DNA from: Paenibacillus sp. Soil766
Lineage (GTDB): Bacteria > Bacillota > Bacilli > Paenibacillales > NBRC-103111
Direction: 5' to 3'
Length of the DNA stretch: 64,000 bases
NCBI RefSeq assembly: GCF_001428105.1
Contig: NZ_LMSJ01000029.1
Coordinates: 1-64,000, forward strand
The notes under the pieces were generated by a model. That model made no database searches and was not told the DNA's origin. It was given only the letters and a program-made list of their open reading frames with translations. Made by a program: the position numbers and the translations under genes. Shown here one piece after another: positions 27,455 through 36,927 of this stretch; within the stretch, counting starts at the first letter, position 1, and each line of letters begins with the position of its first letter.

Positions 27455-28158
27455 GATGGATGACAGCGACCAAGTATGATGTTCAGTTTCAATGGAGACA
27501 TGGGTTTTACGGTGTTTATGTTTTAGTATGCTCTCTCTATGTACTACTGCTTCATTTCGTTCCCGAAAGTCGCAAAGATACCGTTACGATACTGTTAACC
27601 TTTTCCGATCCCAGCGCTCTCGGGTTAATTCTTGCAGGTGGCATCGTTCTCTTAGAGAAGGATCAAGGTATACATGATAGCTTGTTTGTAACCCCCCTAC
27701 GATTAAGGGAATACTTATTCGCCAAAGCCTTGTCCTTATCTGCCCTATCATTGGCTGCAGCTTGGGTTATTCACGTCTTTTCATTGGGCCTCCCTATTTC
27801 TCCAATCCGCTTTTCTTTAGCTGTACTGCTCACTTCAAGTTTTTTTACATTTCTCTCTATAGGAGTGGCTGTCCGTACTCGATCCATTAATGGATTTATT
27901 CTGCTCTCACAGTTGTACGCTTTGCCATTTACGCTTCCATTACTCCACTTCTTCGGAATTGGAAAGGCATTTATGTATGTAATTATCCCTACGGATGGCT
28001 CTCTCTTACTCTTAAAAACAACGTATCAACATGTTTCACTCGGTGGAACTATTTATGCTGTAACCCTTTTGGTTTTAGGAAATGCATGTGTATTCTTATG
28101 GACCTATCGTTCCTTTGAGAGAAAGGTTCTATGGCGAATTGGAGATGGTCGTTCTTGA
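27451..28158 (+). CDS. ABC exporter permease
   Basis: A 235-residue membrane protein with about six hydrophobic segments and no ATPase motif (ALGLILAGGIVLLEKDQGI, then VTPLRLREYLFAKALSLS). The latter pattern is typical of ABC-2-like permeases of the fluoroquinolone-export type. It overlaps both its neighbours (ATPase by 4 bases, next permease by 28 bases), so coupled translation is likely. Confidence 0.8.
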   Translation: MRWMTATKYDVQFQWRHGFYGVYVLVCSLYVLLLHFVPESRKDTVTILLTFSDPSALGLILAGGIVLLEKDQGIHDSLFVTPLRLREYLFAKALSLSALSLAAAWVIHVFSLGLPISPIRFSLAVLLTSSFFTFLSIGVAVRTRSINGFILLSQLYALPFTLPLLHFFGIGKAFMYVIIPTDGSLLLLKTTYQHVSLGGTIYAVTLLVLGNACVFLWTYRSFERKVLWRIGDGRS

Positions 28159-28883
28159 GGATGAAAGCTCATACTTTACTTATCAATGATATGAGGCAAA
28201 TTTCGAAAGATCCTATGCTAATGGCTAGTTTATTGGGGCCACTAGCACTCATTGTCTGTGCTAGGTTCATTCTCCCACTGCTTTCCGAGTGGATTGCCAA
28301 GGCATACGGATTTCGTTTAACCGACTACAACGATTTTATCGCTACATTTCTTTTACTCATCGTGCCTTTGCTTCCAGGGACCATGGCCGGTTTGCTCATT
28401 CTGGATGAGCGTGACGAGAATATCATATCGTATTATGCCATTACACCACTCACTCGAGAAGGTTATTTTCGATATCGACTGATGTTACCTAGCCTTTTGG
28501 CAGTCCTACTAACTACGCTATTTTTACTGTTTTCTGGGATAACGAACATGCAAATGGAGAATCCATTCACGCTCATCTTACTTGCACTAGAAGCACCTTG
28601 CATCGCCATGTTCCTTGCTGCCTTCGCCGATAATAAGGTCGAAGGGTTAGCTTTATCTAAGGTAACTGGACTGTTATTTGTTGGACCTATAATTGTCTCT
28701 TTTGTACCAGAACCTTGGCAATATGTAGGAGTGATCGTACCTACCTTTTGGCCGGCGAAGTGTTATATGACGGGCATTTCAAATGAGCCGTTTATGGCCA
28801 TTGGGGCTTTTGTGATAGGGCTTATCTATCATATTTTGCTATTGAAAATAATGGTTCGATCCTTTACGAAGGGAATTGATTAA
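28131..28883 (+). CDS. ABC exporter permease, second subunit
   Basis: A 250-residue membrane protein with about six hydrophobic segments and the pattern LLILDERDENIISYYAITPLTREGYFRYR, parallel to the first permease. Start at 28131 is preferred because AGAAAGG lies four bases upstream, although it overlaps the previous gene by 28 bases; an ATG at 28161 has a poorer site. Together with the ATPase and TetR this is a drug- or toxin-export set. Confidence 0.8.
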   Translation: MANWRWSFLRMKAHTLLINDMRQISKDPMLMASLLGPLALIVCARFILPLLSEWIAKAYGFRLTDYNDFIATFLLLIVPLLPGTMAGLLILDERDENIISYYAITPLTREGYFRYRLMLPSLLAVLLTTLFLLFSGITNMQMENPFTLILLALEAPCIAMFLAAFADNKVEGLALSKVTGLLFVGPIIVSFVPEPWQYVGVIVPTFWPAKCYMTGISNEPFMAIGAFVIGLIYHILLLKIMVRSFTKGID

Positions 28884-28907
28884 GTTTAAATACGTAGTAC
28901 TATTCGT

Positions 28908-30260
28908 TTAGCCAATTAATATCTTCTCTTCTGGATATCGAAACTTTTTTTTGGTAACTCGTTGAGATAATGCAAACATTAACGTCAATGGTCCTAACCT
29001 GCCGATAAACATGGTTACAATAATAACTCCTTTCCCCACTGGGGATAATTCAGGAGTTAAACCCATTGATAATCCAACCGTACCAAAGGCGGAAGTTGCT
29101 TCAAAGAGCACTTCCATAAAATCCTTTTTCAGACTATGTTCTGATATTGTAAGTATAAATGTGGCTACTATGACAACGCCCAGAGAAATGATAATAACCG
29201 CAAGCGCCCTTAGGATAAGGTCAATCGCAATTCTCCTTTTAAAGACATCCAGTTCATCGCGTCCTCTAATTATCATATAAACCGTCATACACAATATGGC
29301 AAACGTATTCGTCTTTATTCCACCCCCTGTTGATCCAGAGGAAGCACCTATGAACATTAAAAAAATGAAAAATAGTTCTGAAGCCGTCATCATAGATCCA
29401 ATATCTATGGTATTAAATCCAGCTGTACGAGGAACGACTCCTTGAAAGTACCCTGCCCATAGACGATCTCCCCACGAAAGGAGACCAAATGTTTCTTTAT
29501 TGAACAGCTCAATAGCAAAAACAGCTATAAATCCTGATAAGGACAATATGCCAGATGTAACAAGCACAACTTTTGTATGTAAGGAAAGACTGTTCCATTT
29601 TTTATTTTGATACATATCTACGATTACAGAAAATCCCAGACCTCCAAAAATAAATAAAACAGAAATGATTATATTGACAAAAGGGTCCCCTACATATCGA
29701 GAGAGACTATCCGGCCAAAGAGCGAACCCAGCATTATTAAATGATGAAATAGTATGAAATACACTATAATAAATTGCTCTTTTGATTCCCATATCTTCAT
29801 ACCATCTAATCGTCAACAATATGGACCCGATGATCTCCAGCAATGAAGCAATCAAGAAGATGTTTATTGCTAATCGAACAACACCTTGAAACGAAAGTGA
29901 ATTGGTTGATTGTTGAATCAATAAGCGTTCTTTAAGACCAATCTTTTTCCCAAGAACAATAGCAATAATAACACCAAAGGTCATAAATCCCAATCCACCG
30001 AATTGGATCAGAATTAAAAGAATAATCTGACCAAATATTGAAAAGTTGGACCCTGTGTCCACAACAGCAAGCCCGGTCACACAAACAGCTGAAGTTGAAG
30101 TAAAGAGAGCATCAAGGAAAGATATCCTCTTTCCGTTTGTAGAAGATACTGGTAACCACAATAGTATGGTACCTACCCAAATCGCAATTATGAATCCAAG
30201 TATCAATATTCTAGGTGACGTGAGTGTAAATTGTTTTTTTAAAATATCAAGAATAGGCAT
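28908..30260 (-). CDS. ktrB: Potassium uptake channel subunit, KtrB/TrkH family
   Basis: A 450-residue membrane protein with four repeated M1-P-M2 units. The selectivity filters are visible: SAVCVTGLA, SFNNAGFAL, VPRTAGFNT and SAFGTVGLSMG. SSGSTGGGIKTNTFAI is the gating loop of KtrB. It imports K+ (Na+-coupled in many species), the first response to osmotic upshift. The usual RCK regulator KtrA is not adjacent; the small c-di-AMP-controlled protein at 12445 or a gene elsewhere could serve. Transcription is convergent with the exporter operon. Confidence 0.92.
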   Translation of the reverse strand: MPILDILKKQFTLTSPRILILGFIIAIWVGTILLWLPVSSTNGKRISFLDALFTSTSAVCVTGLAVVDTGSNFSIFGQIILLILIQFGGLGFMTFGVIIAIVLGKKIGLKERLLIQQSTNSLSFQGVVRLAINIFLIASLLEIIGSILLTIRWYEDMGIKRAIYYSVFHTISSFNNAGFALWPDSLSRYVGDPFVNIIISVLFIFGGLGFSVIVDMYQNKKWNSLSLHTKVVLVTSGILSLSGFIAVFAIELFNKETFGLLSWGDRLWAGYFQGVVPRTAGFNTIDIGSMMTASELFFIFLMFIGASSGSTGGGIKTNTFAILCMTVYMIIRGRDELDVFKRRIAIDLILRALAVIIISLGVVIVATFILTISEHSLKKDFMEVLFEATSAFGTVGLSMGLTPELSPVGKGVIIVTMFIGRLGPLTLMFALSQRVTKKKFRYPEEKILIG

Positions 30261-30601
30261 AACGGCTCCTGCTACTTATATGTACTTTGACTCCATTTTA
30301 AGTGTTGTATACTTTTGGCATCTCATTAAGTATACAAATAACATACATTCTTTGTCGAATGAGATCTAACTATTTTATTGACCAACGCGTTCAAAAGCAT
30401 AGTAATGTAATTAGAATTGACATATGTGGTCAAACATAATAACAAGTATGGAGGATTTCCTTATGTTTTCCAAGTTTTTAAGTTTGGATTCATAAAAAAC
30501 AAGAGCGGATCATTAATTCGGTAAGTCAGCCTGCCAGCATCATGGTATCCCAGATGAAGAAGGAAGATTACAGCGTGATAAGATGAGAAAGGAGTGATTG
30601 T
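30261..30601. other. Intergenic region, 340 bases
   Basis: AT-rich. It must hold the ktrB promoter (minus strand), for which TTGACC near 30420 could be a -35 box. A very short ATG frame after GGAGG (30462-30494, ten codons) is seen on the plus strand but I do not regard it as a gene. No riboswitch pattern was seen. Confidence 0.3.
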
Positions 30602-30868
30602 ATGTGGAAGGAATTGGACCATGAGGAAGAATTCAAAATATACCTATCCAAAAAGCTAAATAACAATCTTGTTCATGACTGCGTATCCAAATGCCGAATG
30701 ATTAATGAGAAGCTGGAAAACCTCCAGGACTCTTATAACAAAGATAAAGGGAAAATGCTTATAAGTTGCCTACCTCATACGAATCATGGAGAAGCAATAA
30801 TAATCTCTGATAATTCAATAAGCACTGCCGTGTTATGTTACTTCGACTTCCTAAAGCAAAAAGGATGA
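30602..30868 (+). CDS. Hypothetical protein, 88 aa
   Basis: ATG follows AAAGGAGTGATTGT, a very good ribosome site. Charged, helical N-terminal half (LDHEEEFKIYLSKKLNNNLV) and HTNHGEAIIISDNSISTAVLCYF near the end. No membrane segment or known motif. Flanked by long non-coding stretches; function unknown. Confidence 0.55.
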   Translation: MWKELDHEEEFKIYLSKKLNNNLVHDCVSKCRMINEKLENLQDSYNKDKGKMLISCLPHTNHGEAIIISDNSISTAVLCYFDFLKQKG

Positions 30869-31301
30869 TGGTGGTCTTTCGCTACCAACCCAAAACCTGT
30901 CTCAAATCATATACACTGGCTGGGTACTACGGTAAAAATAAGCATAAATCTACCTGTAATAGCGTTTAGTCAGTACCTCCAGTGCTGCTTAGCCTCCACC
31001 ATTTATTTCCACAGTTAACTGTTCATCAGTCGGCAATTCGATCACCTCATTAAATAGAACGGTACAGGTATATAGAAAGGTGTATAGTGGGTCAAATAAG
31101 TAAAAAAAACCACATCTCTGCCATTTCTGTTATTATGTTGGAGGGTATTTCACTACCATAGAACACAGTTATATTGACTCCATAGACATTCATTTCTCTT
31201 ATTGACATAAATCAAAAAGCAGTATAAATTTAAAGCACCGCGGAATACAAAAGTTTTCTTGATCATATTTATAAACTAACTATATATTGTTGCGTTATGG
31301 A

Positions 31302-31323
31302 GGAGCCTGTCACCAAGGGCTCC
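31302..31323 (+). terminator. Hairpin terminator, first of a tandem pair
   Basis: GGAGCC-TGTCACCAAG-GGCTCC, then TTTTGTTCTTTTTT. It has no gene directly upstream, so it may be a premature terminator in the permease leader. Confidence 0.65.
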
Positions 31324-31346
31324 TTTTGTTCTTTTTTCGACATAAG

Positions 31347-31364
31347 GAGTCCTTGAGAGGGCTC
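31347..31364 (+). terminator. Hairpin terminator, second of a tandem pair
   Basis: GAGTCC-TTGAGA-GGGCTC (one G-T pair), then TTTTTT. Its stem sequence resembles the first hairpin. The two could be alternative regulatory terminators. Confidence 0.6.
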
Positions 31365-31490
31365 TTTTTTATGCAAAGAACAGTTGCAGTTGATATCCAT
31401 TTATAAATATGAATTATTATGGTAGTCGCTCTCTAAGCGCTTGTTATTTAGGGAATATTACTAAAAAAACATGAAAATTCAGGAGGAACT

Positions 31491-32771
31491 ATGGAACAGC
31501 AAGCAATCTTGGCAATTGGGATCTTTCTTCTTACGTATGGCATGATCATTTCCGAAAAAATTCATCGTACCATCGTAGCAATGATCGGTGGTGTCCTGAT
31601 GGTTGTACTTGGTGTAGTTGATCAAGAGTCAGCTCTACATCACATTGATTTCAATACTCTTGGACTCTTAATTGGTATGATGATCATTGTAAGTATTACA
31701 GCTGAAACAGGGTTATTTAAGTATATTGCACTAGTAGCTGCAAAGAAGGCAAAGGGTGATCCCGTCAGGATTCTAATATCACTCGTCCTTATCACGGCAA
31801 TTGGATCAGCCTTTCTGGATAACGTTACAACCGTTCTACTTATGGTTCCTGTTACATTCAGTATTACGCGGCAATTGCGCGTTAATCCCGTCCCTTTTTT
31901 AATTACTCAAATTCTTGCATCAAATATCGGTGGCACTGCAACGTTAATTGGAGATCCACCTAACATCATGATCGGAAGTGCTGTTAAGGAATTGACCTTT
32001 ATGGCATTTATCAACAATCTTGCTCCAATTGTCGCTGTCATTATGGCTGTCACAATCCCGATTTTCGTATTCATATTCCGCAAGCACATACAGACGACTC
32101 CTGAGTTAAAGATGAGTATTATGCAAATTGATGAAAAAGAAGTAATCACAGATCGAGTGCTACTAACGAAAAGTCTTTCCATTTTAGGACTTACGATTAT
32201 TGGTTTCTTCCTCCACCAACTACTACACCTTGAATCAGCCACGGTAGCCTTAGCTGGGGCATTCCTGTTACTACTCCTAACTGGAGAACACTCCATGGAA
32301 GAAGCTTTCACTAAAGTGGAATGGACCACGATCTTTTTCTTTGTTGGACTGTTCGTCTTAGTTTCAGGTCTAGTGGAAACAGGAGTCATTTCCAAATTAG
32401 CTGCGGGGGCTATTGAACTCACAGGAGGGAATCCTGTTGCTACGTCAATTCTGATTTTATGGCTCAGTGCTATCGCCTCTGCGTTTCTAGACAATATACC
32501 TTTTGTGGCTACGATGATTCCTATGATTCAGGAAATGGGTAATATGGGGGTAGAGAATCTAGAACCACTTTGGTGGAGCCTAGCATTAGGAGCATGTCTG
32601 GGGGGTAACGGCACATTAATTGGGGCAAGCGCTAACTTAATCGTAGCTGGCATGTCTGCGAAAGAAGGACACCCGATTAAATTCATTACGTTTATGAAAT
32701 ATGGTTTTCCGTTAATGTTAATTTCCGTTGTGCTAGCAAACATTTATATTTATGTCCGATACTTAATTTAA
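31491..32771 (+). CDS. ArsB/NhaD-superfamily permease
   Basis: A 426-residue transporter of the ion-transporter superfamily (ArsB/NhaD/SLC13 fold) with two inverted repeats: SAFLDNVTTVLLMVPV in the first half and SAFLDNIPFVATMIPM in the second, plus GGTATLIGDPPNIMIG and GGNGTLIGASANLIV. These DN motifs and hairpin loops are shared by arsenite, Na+/H+ and dicarboxylate carriers. In this osmotic context an Na+/H+ antiporter role is plausible; the sequence cannot decide. AGGAGGAACT precedes the ATG. Confidence 0.85.
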   Translation: MEQQAILAIGIFLLTYGMIISEKIHRTIVAMIGGVLMVVLGVVDQESALHHIDFNTLGLLIGMMIIVSITAETGLFKYIALVAAKKAKGDPVRILISLVLITAIGSAFLDNVTTVLLMVPVTFSITRQLRVNPVPFLITQILASNIGGTATLIGDPPNIMIGSAVKELTFMAFINNLAPIVAVIMAVTIPIFVFIFRKHIQTTPELKMSIMQIDEKEVITDRVLLTKSLSILGLTIIGFFLHQLLHLESATVALAGAFLLLLLTGEHSMEEAFTKVEWTTIFFFVGLFVLVSGLVETGVISKLAAGAIELTGGNPVATSILILWLSAIASAFLDNIPFVATMIPMIQEMGNMGVENLEPLWWSLALGACLGGNGTLIGASANLIVAGMSAKEGHPIKFITFMKYGFPLMLISVVLANIYIYVRYLI

Positions 32772-32787
32772 TGAGGAGGAATGCAAC

Positions 32788-33078
32788 GTGAAACTCAATT
32801 ATGAATGGAATCAAAATGTAATTGACATAAGTGAAACAGAAGTTTTGAACGATATCGAGTTTTCGATCAAGATCCTCTCCCCATCACACTTTGAAGATAT
32901 GAGAAGCATTGAGAAAATCTTTGAATCGAACCATATCATTACAGATGTGTTAGTTTACACCTACACCAACCACGAATATCGTGTCATCGTCCGCAAAGAT
33001 TTTTATAGAGATTTCATCCTTCAACTAATGAAACACCAATTATTGACGAAAGTTGAATGGAAAAAGGAACTTCCTTAA
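32788..33078 (+). CDS. Hypothetical protein, 96 aa
   Basis: Follows the permease by 16 bases with GAGGAGG upstream of the GTG start, so almost certainly the same operon. Soluble, acidic N terminus (ISETEVLNDIEFSIKIL) and a strand-rich centre (TDVLVYTYTNHEYRVIVRKDFY). Not recognised; possibly a small regulatory partner of the transporter. Confidence 0.6.
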   Translation: MKLNYEWNQNVIDISETEVLNDIEFSIKILSPSHFEDMRSIEKIFESNHIITDVLVYTYTNHEYRVIVRKDFYRDFILQLMKHQLLTKVEWKKELP

Positions 33079-33098
33079 TAGGCAGTTCCTTTGACTGC

Positions 33099-33770
33099 TT
33101 ACTTTTCAATTACTCGCCCAGTCATCGAATGTATCGTAATGGGAACTGCGCGACCATCTTTCTCATAAGTGAGTACATGAACAAGGGGAATACCATCTCT
33201 GGTGGGATGATAGCAAGAAACCTCATTTATGGGTGTACTTGTCTTAAGTGAAGCGTCGTATTTTAAGGCTATTCGTTTCGCATCTTCGACAGATACCGCT
33301 GGATACATGGGCCTGCGTTGGCGTTTCTCTTCTAATCCTGCATGAATGGTGCCATTTATACGCTGCACGACTCCTGATTTGTCTAATTCTACAATCATTT
33401 GATCCCCGCATACCGGGTTCTTATATAGTTGTCTCTGCATGGTAACAATTGTTGAAGTGGTGCTCTTGTCAATCGAGATAATTTTTAAATCATGATCTAA
33501 ATGCTTCAGGTCGTAAAGTCGTTTGATCTTCTCCAGATATCTGAATGTAATCCATCCAGGTGAATGTTCTGAAGGCTTAGTTAAATTCCCAGTAAGTAAT
33601 TCTGGCGTTTGAGTTACTGAATTCCACTTTACTTGTAAAGTGTTTTCGCTTTCGGCACGAATACTCTCTAATATTCTCTGCGAGTGTTTAGGTATTTCCA
33701 TGTTCTCTGCAGCAGGCATTAGGTTAGTCAACGAAATTGACAGGCATAGAATTAGATTCCAAGTAAACAA
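33099..33770 (-). CDS. Orphan metalloprotease propeptide (FTP-PepSY), secreted
   Basis: A 223-residue protein with an N-terminal hydrophobic signal sequence (NLILCLSISLTNLMPAAE), then an FTP-type domain (DLKIISIDKSTTSTIVTMQRQLYKNPVCGDQMIVELD) and a PepSY-like domain (VSVEDAKRIALKYDA ... YEKDGRAVPITIHSMTG). This is the propeptide arrangement of thermolysin-family M4 proteases, but no HExxH catalytic domain follows. It is either the remains of a protease gene or a free-standing secreted inhibitor/chaperone. Confidence 0.7.
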   Translation of the reverse strand: MFTWNLILCLSISLTNLMPAAENMEIPKHSQRILESIRAESENTLQVKWNSVTQTPELLTGNLTKPSEHSPGWITFRYLEKIKRLYDLKHLDHDLKIISIDKSTTSTIVTMQRQLYKNPVCGDQMIVELDKSGVVQRINGTIHAGLEEKRQRRPMYPAVSVEDAKRIALKYDASLKTSTPINEVSCYHPTRDGIPLVHVLTYEKDGRAVPITIHSMTGRVIEK

Positions 33771-33905
33771 GTAATCACCCCTTATTTACATCTTTGATCA
33801 ATTCAGGTGATTTTATTCAATCAATAGTTCATATAAGCCCGTAATCCTCTTTAACTTAATCAATTTAAAGAATCGCAAGTAATAAAGAATTTAAGGAGAG
33901 CTATT

Positions 33906-34067
33906 ATGAAGAAGAAAATTTCACTTGCTTTAACAGGTGCCGTATCTTTTGCGACTATAGGGACAATTCTTCAATTTTTTCTCTATAAAAAATTAAACTA
34001 TTCAAGCCTTATTGGTGGTATTACTTGGTTTATAGTCGCAATGATTATTCCACGTCGCAAAACCTGA
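33906..34067 (+). CDS. Small membrane protein, 53 aa
   Basis: Short ORF with AAGGAGAGCTATT directly before its ATG. Two hydrophobic segments (ISLALTGAVSFATIGTIL and SLIGGITWFIVAMII) and basic ends (MKKK, RRKT). Two-helix membrane peptide of unknown function, followed by a terminator at 34108. The rest of the 33771-34161 gap is otherwise empty. Confidence 0.6.
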   Translation: MKKKISLALTGAVSFATIGTILQFFLYKKLNYSSLIGGITWFIVAMIIPRRKT

Positions 34068-34107
34068 AATTAGCATGACATTGATAAAGTATCGATTTTT
34101 ATAAAAC

Positions 34108-34146
34108 AAAAATAGAGACCCTTTTAGTTCCTGGAGTCTCTATTTT
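34108..34146. terminator. Bidirectional hairpin terminator
   Basis: AAAAATAGAGAC pairs with GTCTCTATTTT across a 16-base loop, with A and U tracts built into the stem. It lies between the 53-residue gene (plus) and the OLD nuclease remnant (minus) and can end both. Confidence 0.75.
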
Positions 34147-34161
34147 CATTAAACTTAAAGG

Positions 34162-36012
34162 CTAGTTAGAAGCAATATTATCTTGAGAAATCTCATCTCC
34201 ACTTGCAACTAACTCCATACTATTAAAGGCTGAAACATACTCCTCTAATTGAGCAATGCTTGTCCATTGTAGAGCCCCAAGTGGAGGATTCTTGCCGTGA
34301 TCAAGCAGGGCTTCTAGAAGCAACTCAACTTTTGCAAAGGCAGCCTAACATTTGACGTTTCTGGTCGATCGATTACAGCATTATATATCTTCTCATTATG
34401 AACCCATGCCGGATTTTTGATTTTCTTCCCTTTTCGCATTGTAGTTGTAGTGTCACTATCATGTAATATTGAGTAACTCGTTCCGAAATGATTCAGTATT
34501 TTAATTAAAGATACAATCGTTGCCTTTCCTCTTGCTCTGATGATATGTACGTCATTATACTCGCCTAATTTTGAAGCAATTACATGTTTAAACGCCGTAT
34601 ATTCTGTATCACCTTCAACAATAATACAACGCCCTCCAAAGAAGAACTCTGCAACATACGGATCAAAGATATTCAGCAGCTTTAAACGTGCTCTGTCTCC
34701 GTCATCTAATTTTACCCTTTCCGGCCGAAAAACAGTTGTTCCCAGAATACTTCCATTCATTTGCTCAACCCTGATTATGGTCGTGTTATCTCTCGAAACA
34801 TCAATAAATGCAGGAGAATGCGTTGTGACCATTACTTGCCAATTGCCAGTGTTAGGCAGATCATAAAGTACACGACATGCTTCCCTTACTGCATTAGGAT
34901 GAAGGCATAACTCGGGCTCATCAAGTAAAAGTACATGTGGCCGCGCATTCCCGTTATCAGGCGATTCCTTCTTTGCACCTTTTTTTGTCGGTTTGGCTAC
35001 ATTAGATTCAGCAATCATCCTTAAAGCACTCCATAATAATGTACGTCGTGCTCCACTCCCTTGACGATCTAGCGTACTTAAATGCCCGCCATTAGCGTAA
35101 CCCATTTTAAGCTGAGCATTATTGAGTTTGTTAAACAAATTAAGGTCATTTTCAATATCCACTTCAGTTCTGGGATCAAATTTGACTATATAACCAGGAA
35201 ACACCTCACTCAGTAGTTGTGATACGTTCTAGTTTCTCAATTTGAGTGTTAGAATCAAAAATTACTTGCTGCCTTAATGTTGTAATTGTTCTGAGAAGTT
35301 GCTTGTACTGAGACTCTTCCTCAGACTTTTCCTGAACATCCTTCACTTTTTCTTTAATTATTTCTGACAACAGTTTAACAATAGCATCAGCCTGAACTTT
35401 CGGATCTGAAAATGCATCCACTCTGTGCGGCTTTGGCCGATAGGAATTTGCTACGTTCGGAGCTCCCCAAGGAACACCATCCTCTGCCCACATACCTTTT
35501 CCCACATCATATCCCTGTCTTTTAGGAGCACCTGGCGATGCCCATGTCCATTTCTCAATTACTGTTTTTTCTTGCGTAATTGAGTCTATTGAAATCCACC
35601 TAGATCCTGGTGCATGATCATGAACAACAGTGTGTAATTCGATCTCGGGTAGAGCATCCTTATTTACAATACCTCCATGAAAATCATCTTGCAACAGTAT
35701 AGCTTCGTTCGAACCTTCCGACATTGCCACTTCGTATGCTCGTAGGATAGAACTCTTTCCAACATTGTTTGGTCCAACAAGAACAACAATCTTATCCAAC
35801 TCGATTGTTACTGGTTTATTACCTATTGCACGAAAATTTCTTATCACTAATTGCTTAAGTCGTGGTTTTGCAGCAACAATATCATCTGAAATTTCTATCT
35901 GTCCGTTAATAATATATAGCACCCCCATTTTTATATTGGCGAAATTTGTAAGTTCTCCAGTGTATTCGTTAAGATTGGTCAATTTCCTTTTTATGTAATG
36001 TGTCAGCAACAA
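34162..36012 (-). pseudogene. OLD-family ATPase/TOPRIM nuclease, two frameshifts
   Basis: N-terminal ABC-type ATPase with Walker A VGPNNVGKSSIL (35206-36012), then in another frame Walker B LLLDEPELCLHP and the TOPRIM start IIVEGDTEYTA with downstream ILHDSDT (34314-35204). Frame is lost near 35220, where one base restores QLLSEVFPGY, and again near 34345, after which the tail continues AKVELLLEALLDHGKNPPLG to a stop at 34162. Overcoming lysogenization defect proteins are nucleases used in phage defence. No GajB-like UvrD helicase is adjacent, so it would be a single-gene OLD rather than Gabija. Probably inactive. Confidence 0.8.
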
Positions 36013-36058
36013 ACTCCTCTGTTTTAACTACATGGAGAAGTTCAACATACATTATGAA

Positions 36059-36095
36059 AAAAGTGGCTACCGATTTAAAGGTAACCACTTTTCTA
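36059..36095. terminator. Bidirectional hairpin
   Basis: AAAAGTGGCTACC pairs with GGTAACCACTTTT around GATTTAAA, with A and U tracts at the foot. Lies upstream of the OLD gene; may end a transcript from the region 36.1-36.3 kb. The rest of 36013-36341 shows no gene. Confidence 0.65.
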
Positions 36096-36341
36096 CTAAT
36101 CACTAAATTATATTATCTCAACTAATTACGTCTGGCCTTATATATAATCTATCCAGCCAATACTTTGCAACTCACACAGCGTCAGAAGCATTCTTATAGC
36201 CACTACACCCGTTCTGGCTTAATTCTTGATCCCATAAAATTGCCACTTTAACGCTCTTATATGCCATTAAAACGCTGTTTATGTACAGAGTATTGACCCC
36301 CAAAGCCGTAATTGGAATTCACTCCTTTAAACATCTACCAA

Positions 36342-36818
36342 TTACTTCATCATCATTTCCTTTACCAAATATGTATCTACGAATTCTTTAGATATATAAG
36401 TCATTTCATTGAGGATCGTAGGTGCTACCATTAGCATCTCCTCCATACCTCCAACACGAATGTTTTTGCTATCAATTTGAATGATATACTCTGGGTACAT
36501 ATCCATTTTTTTCTCCATCATGTTCTTATCACTCATGGTTTTGTCTTCCATCATTTTATCATTCGTCATACTCTTATCATCCATCATCGCTAATTTCAAC
36601 AGTGTAATAGATCGATTCTCCCCATTCCATATCACCTTGAATCCCAAGGATTCAGCAATTTGACGAAGTGGAACAAGCTCTAATCCATCCTTTGTCATTG
36701 TCTGAACACTGCTATAGTCGTATTTCGGCATCATCATTTCTTCAGCACTTACTAATGTTGGAAGTGCTAATGTACAAGCTACCAAGCTTACTGCAATCAT
36801 TTTTCTCCATGTTCTCAC
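36342..36818 (-). CDS. Secreted stalk-domain protein, methionine-rich
   Basis: A 158-residue protein with a signal peptide (MIAVSLVACTLALPTLVSAEE) and a copper-amine-oxidase N-terminal (stalk) domain: VPLRQIAESLGFKVIWNGENRSITLL, completed by YISKEFVDTYL. Between the two halves is a Met/Asp/Lys-rich insertion (MMDDKSMTNDKMMEDKTM ...), giving over 20 methionines in all, which resembles Met-rich copper-binding linkers. Stalk domains are common in Paenibacillus secreted proteins. Metal binding is inference. The neighbouring two-component system could control it. Confidence 0.75.
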   Translation of the reverse strand: MRTWRKMIAVSLVACTLALPTLVSAEEMMMPKYDYSSVQTMTKDGLELVPLRQIAESLGFKVIWNGENRSITLLKLAMMDDKSMTNDKMMEDKTMSDKNMMEKKMDMYPEYIIQIDSKNIRVGGMEEMLMVAPTILNEMTYISKEFVDTYLVKEMMMK

Positions 36819-36927
36819 GTTTATTCCTCCTAAGTATTCATCCTGACTTCCTCTTCTAAGATAACGTAGCTAACTTAAGAAACACTAACAAAAACATTAC
36901 AAGTTACTTACGTAAAGATAACAAAAA

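Larger units (their letters stand above)
30869..31490. other. Long leader or intergenic region before the NhaD-like gene
   Basis: About 620 bases without a credible gene. Bases 30869-31250 show no strong feature. Two consecutive terminator-like hairpins (31302-31323 and 31347-31364) precede the permease gene by over 100 bases. Confidence 0.4.

Noticed and set aside
34162-36012. Gabija defence system
   Set aside because: A GajA-like ATPase/TOPRIM protein is present but no UvrD-like GajB helicase gene is next to it.
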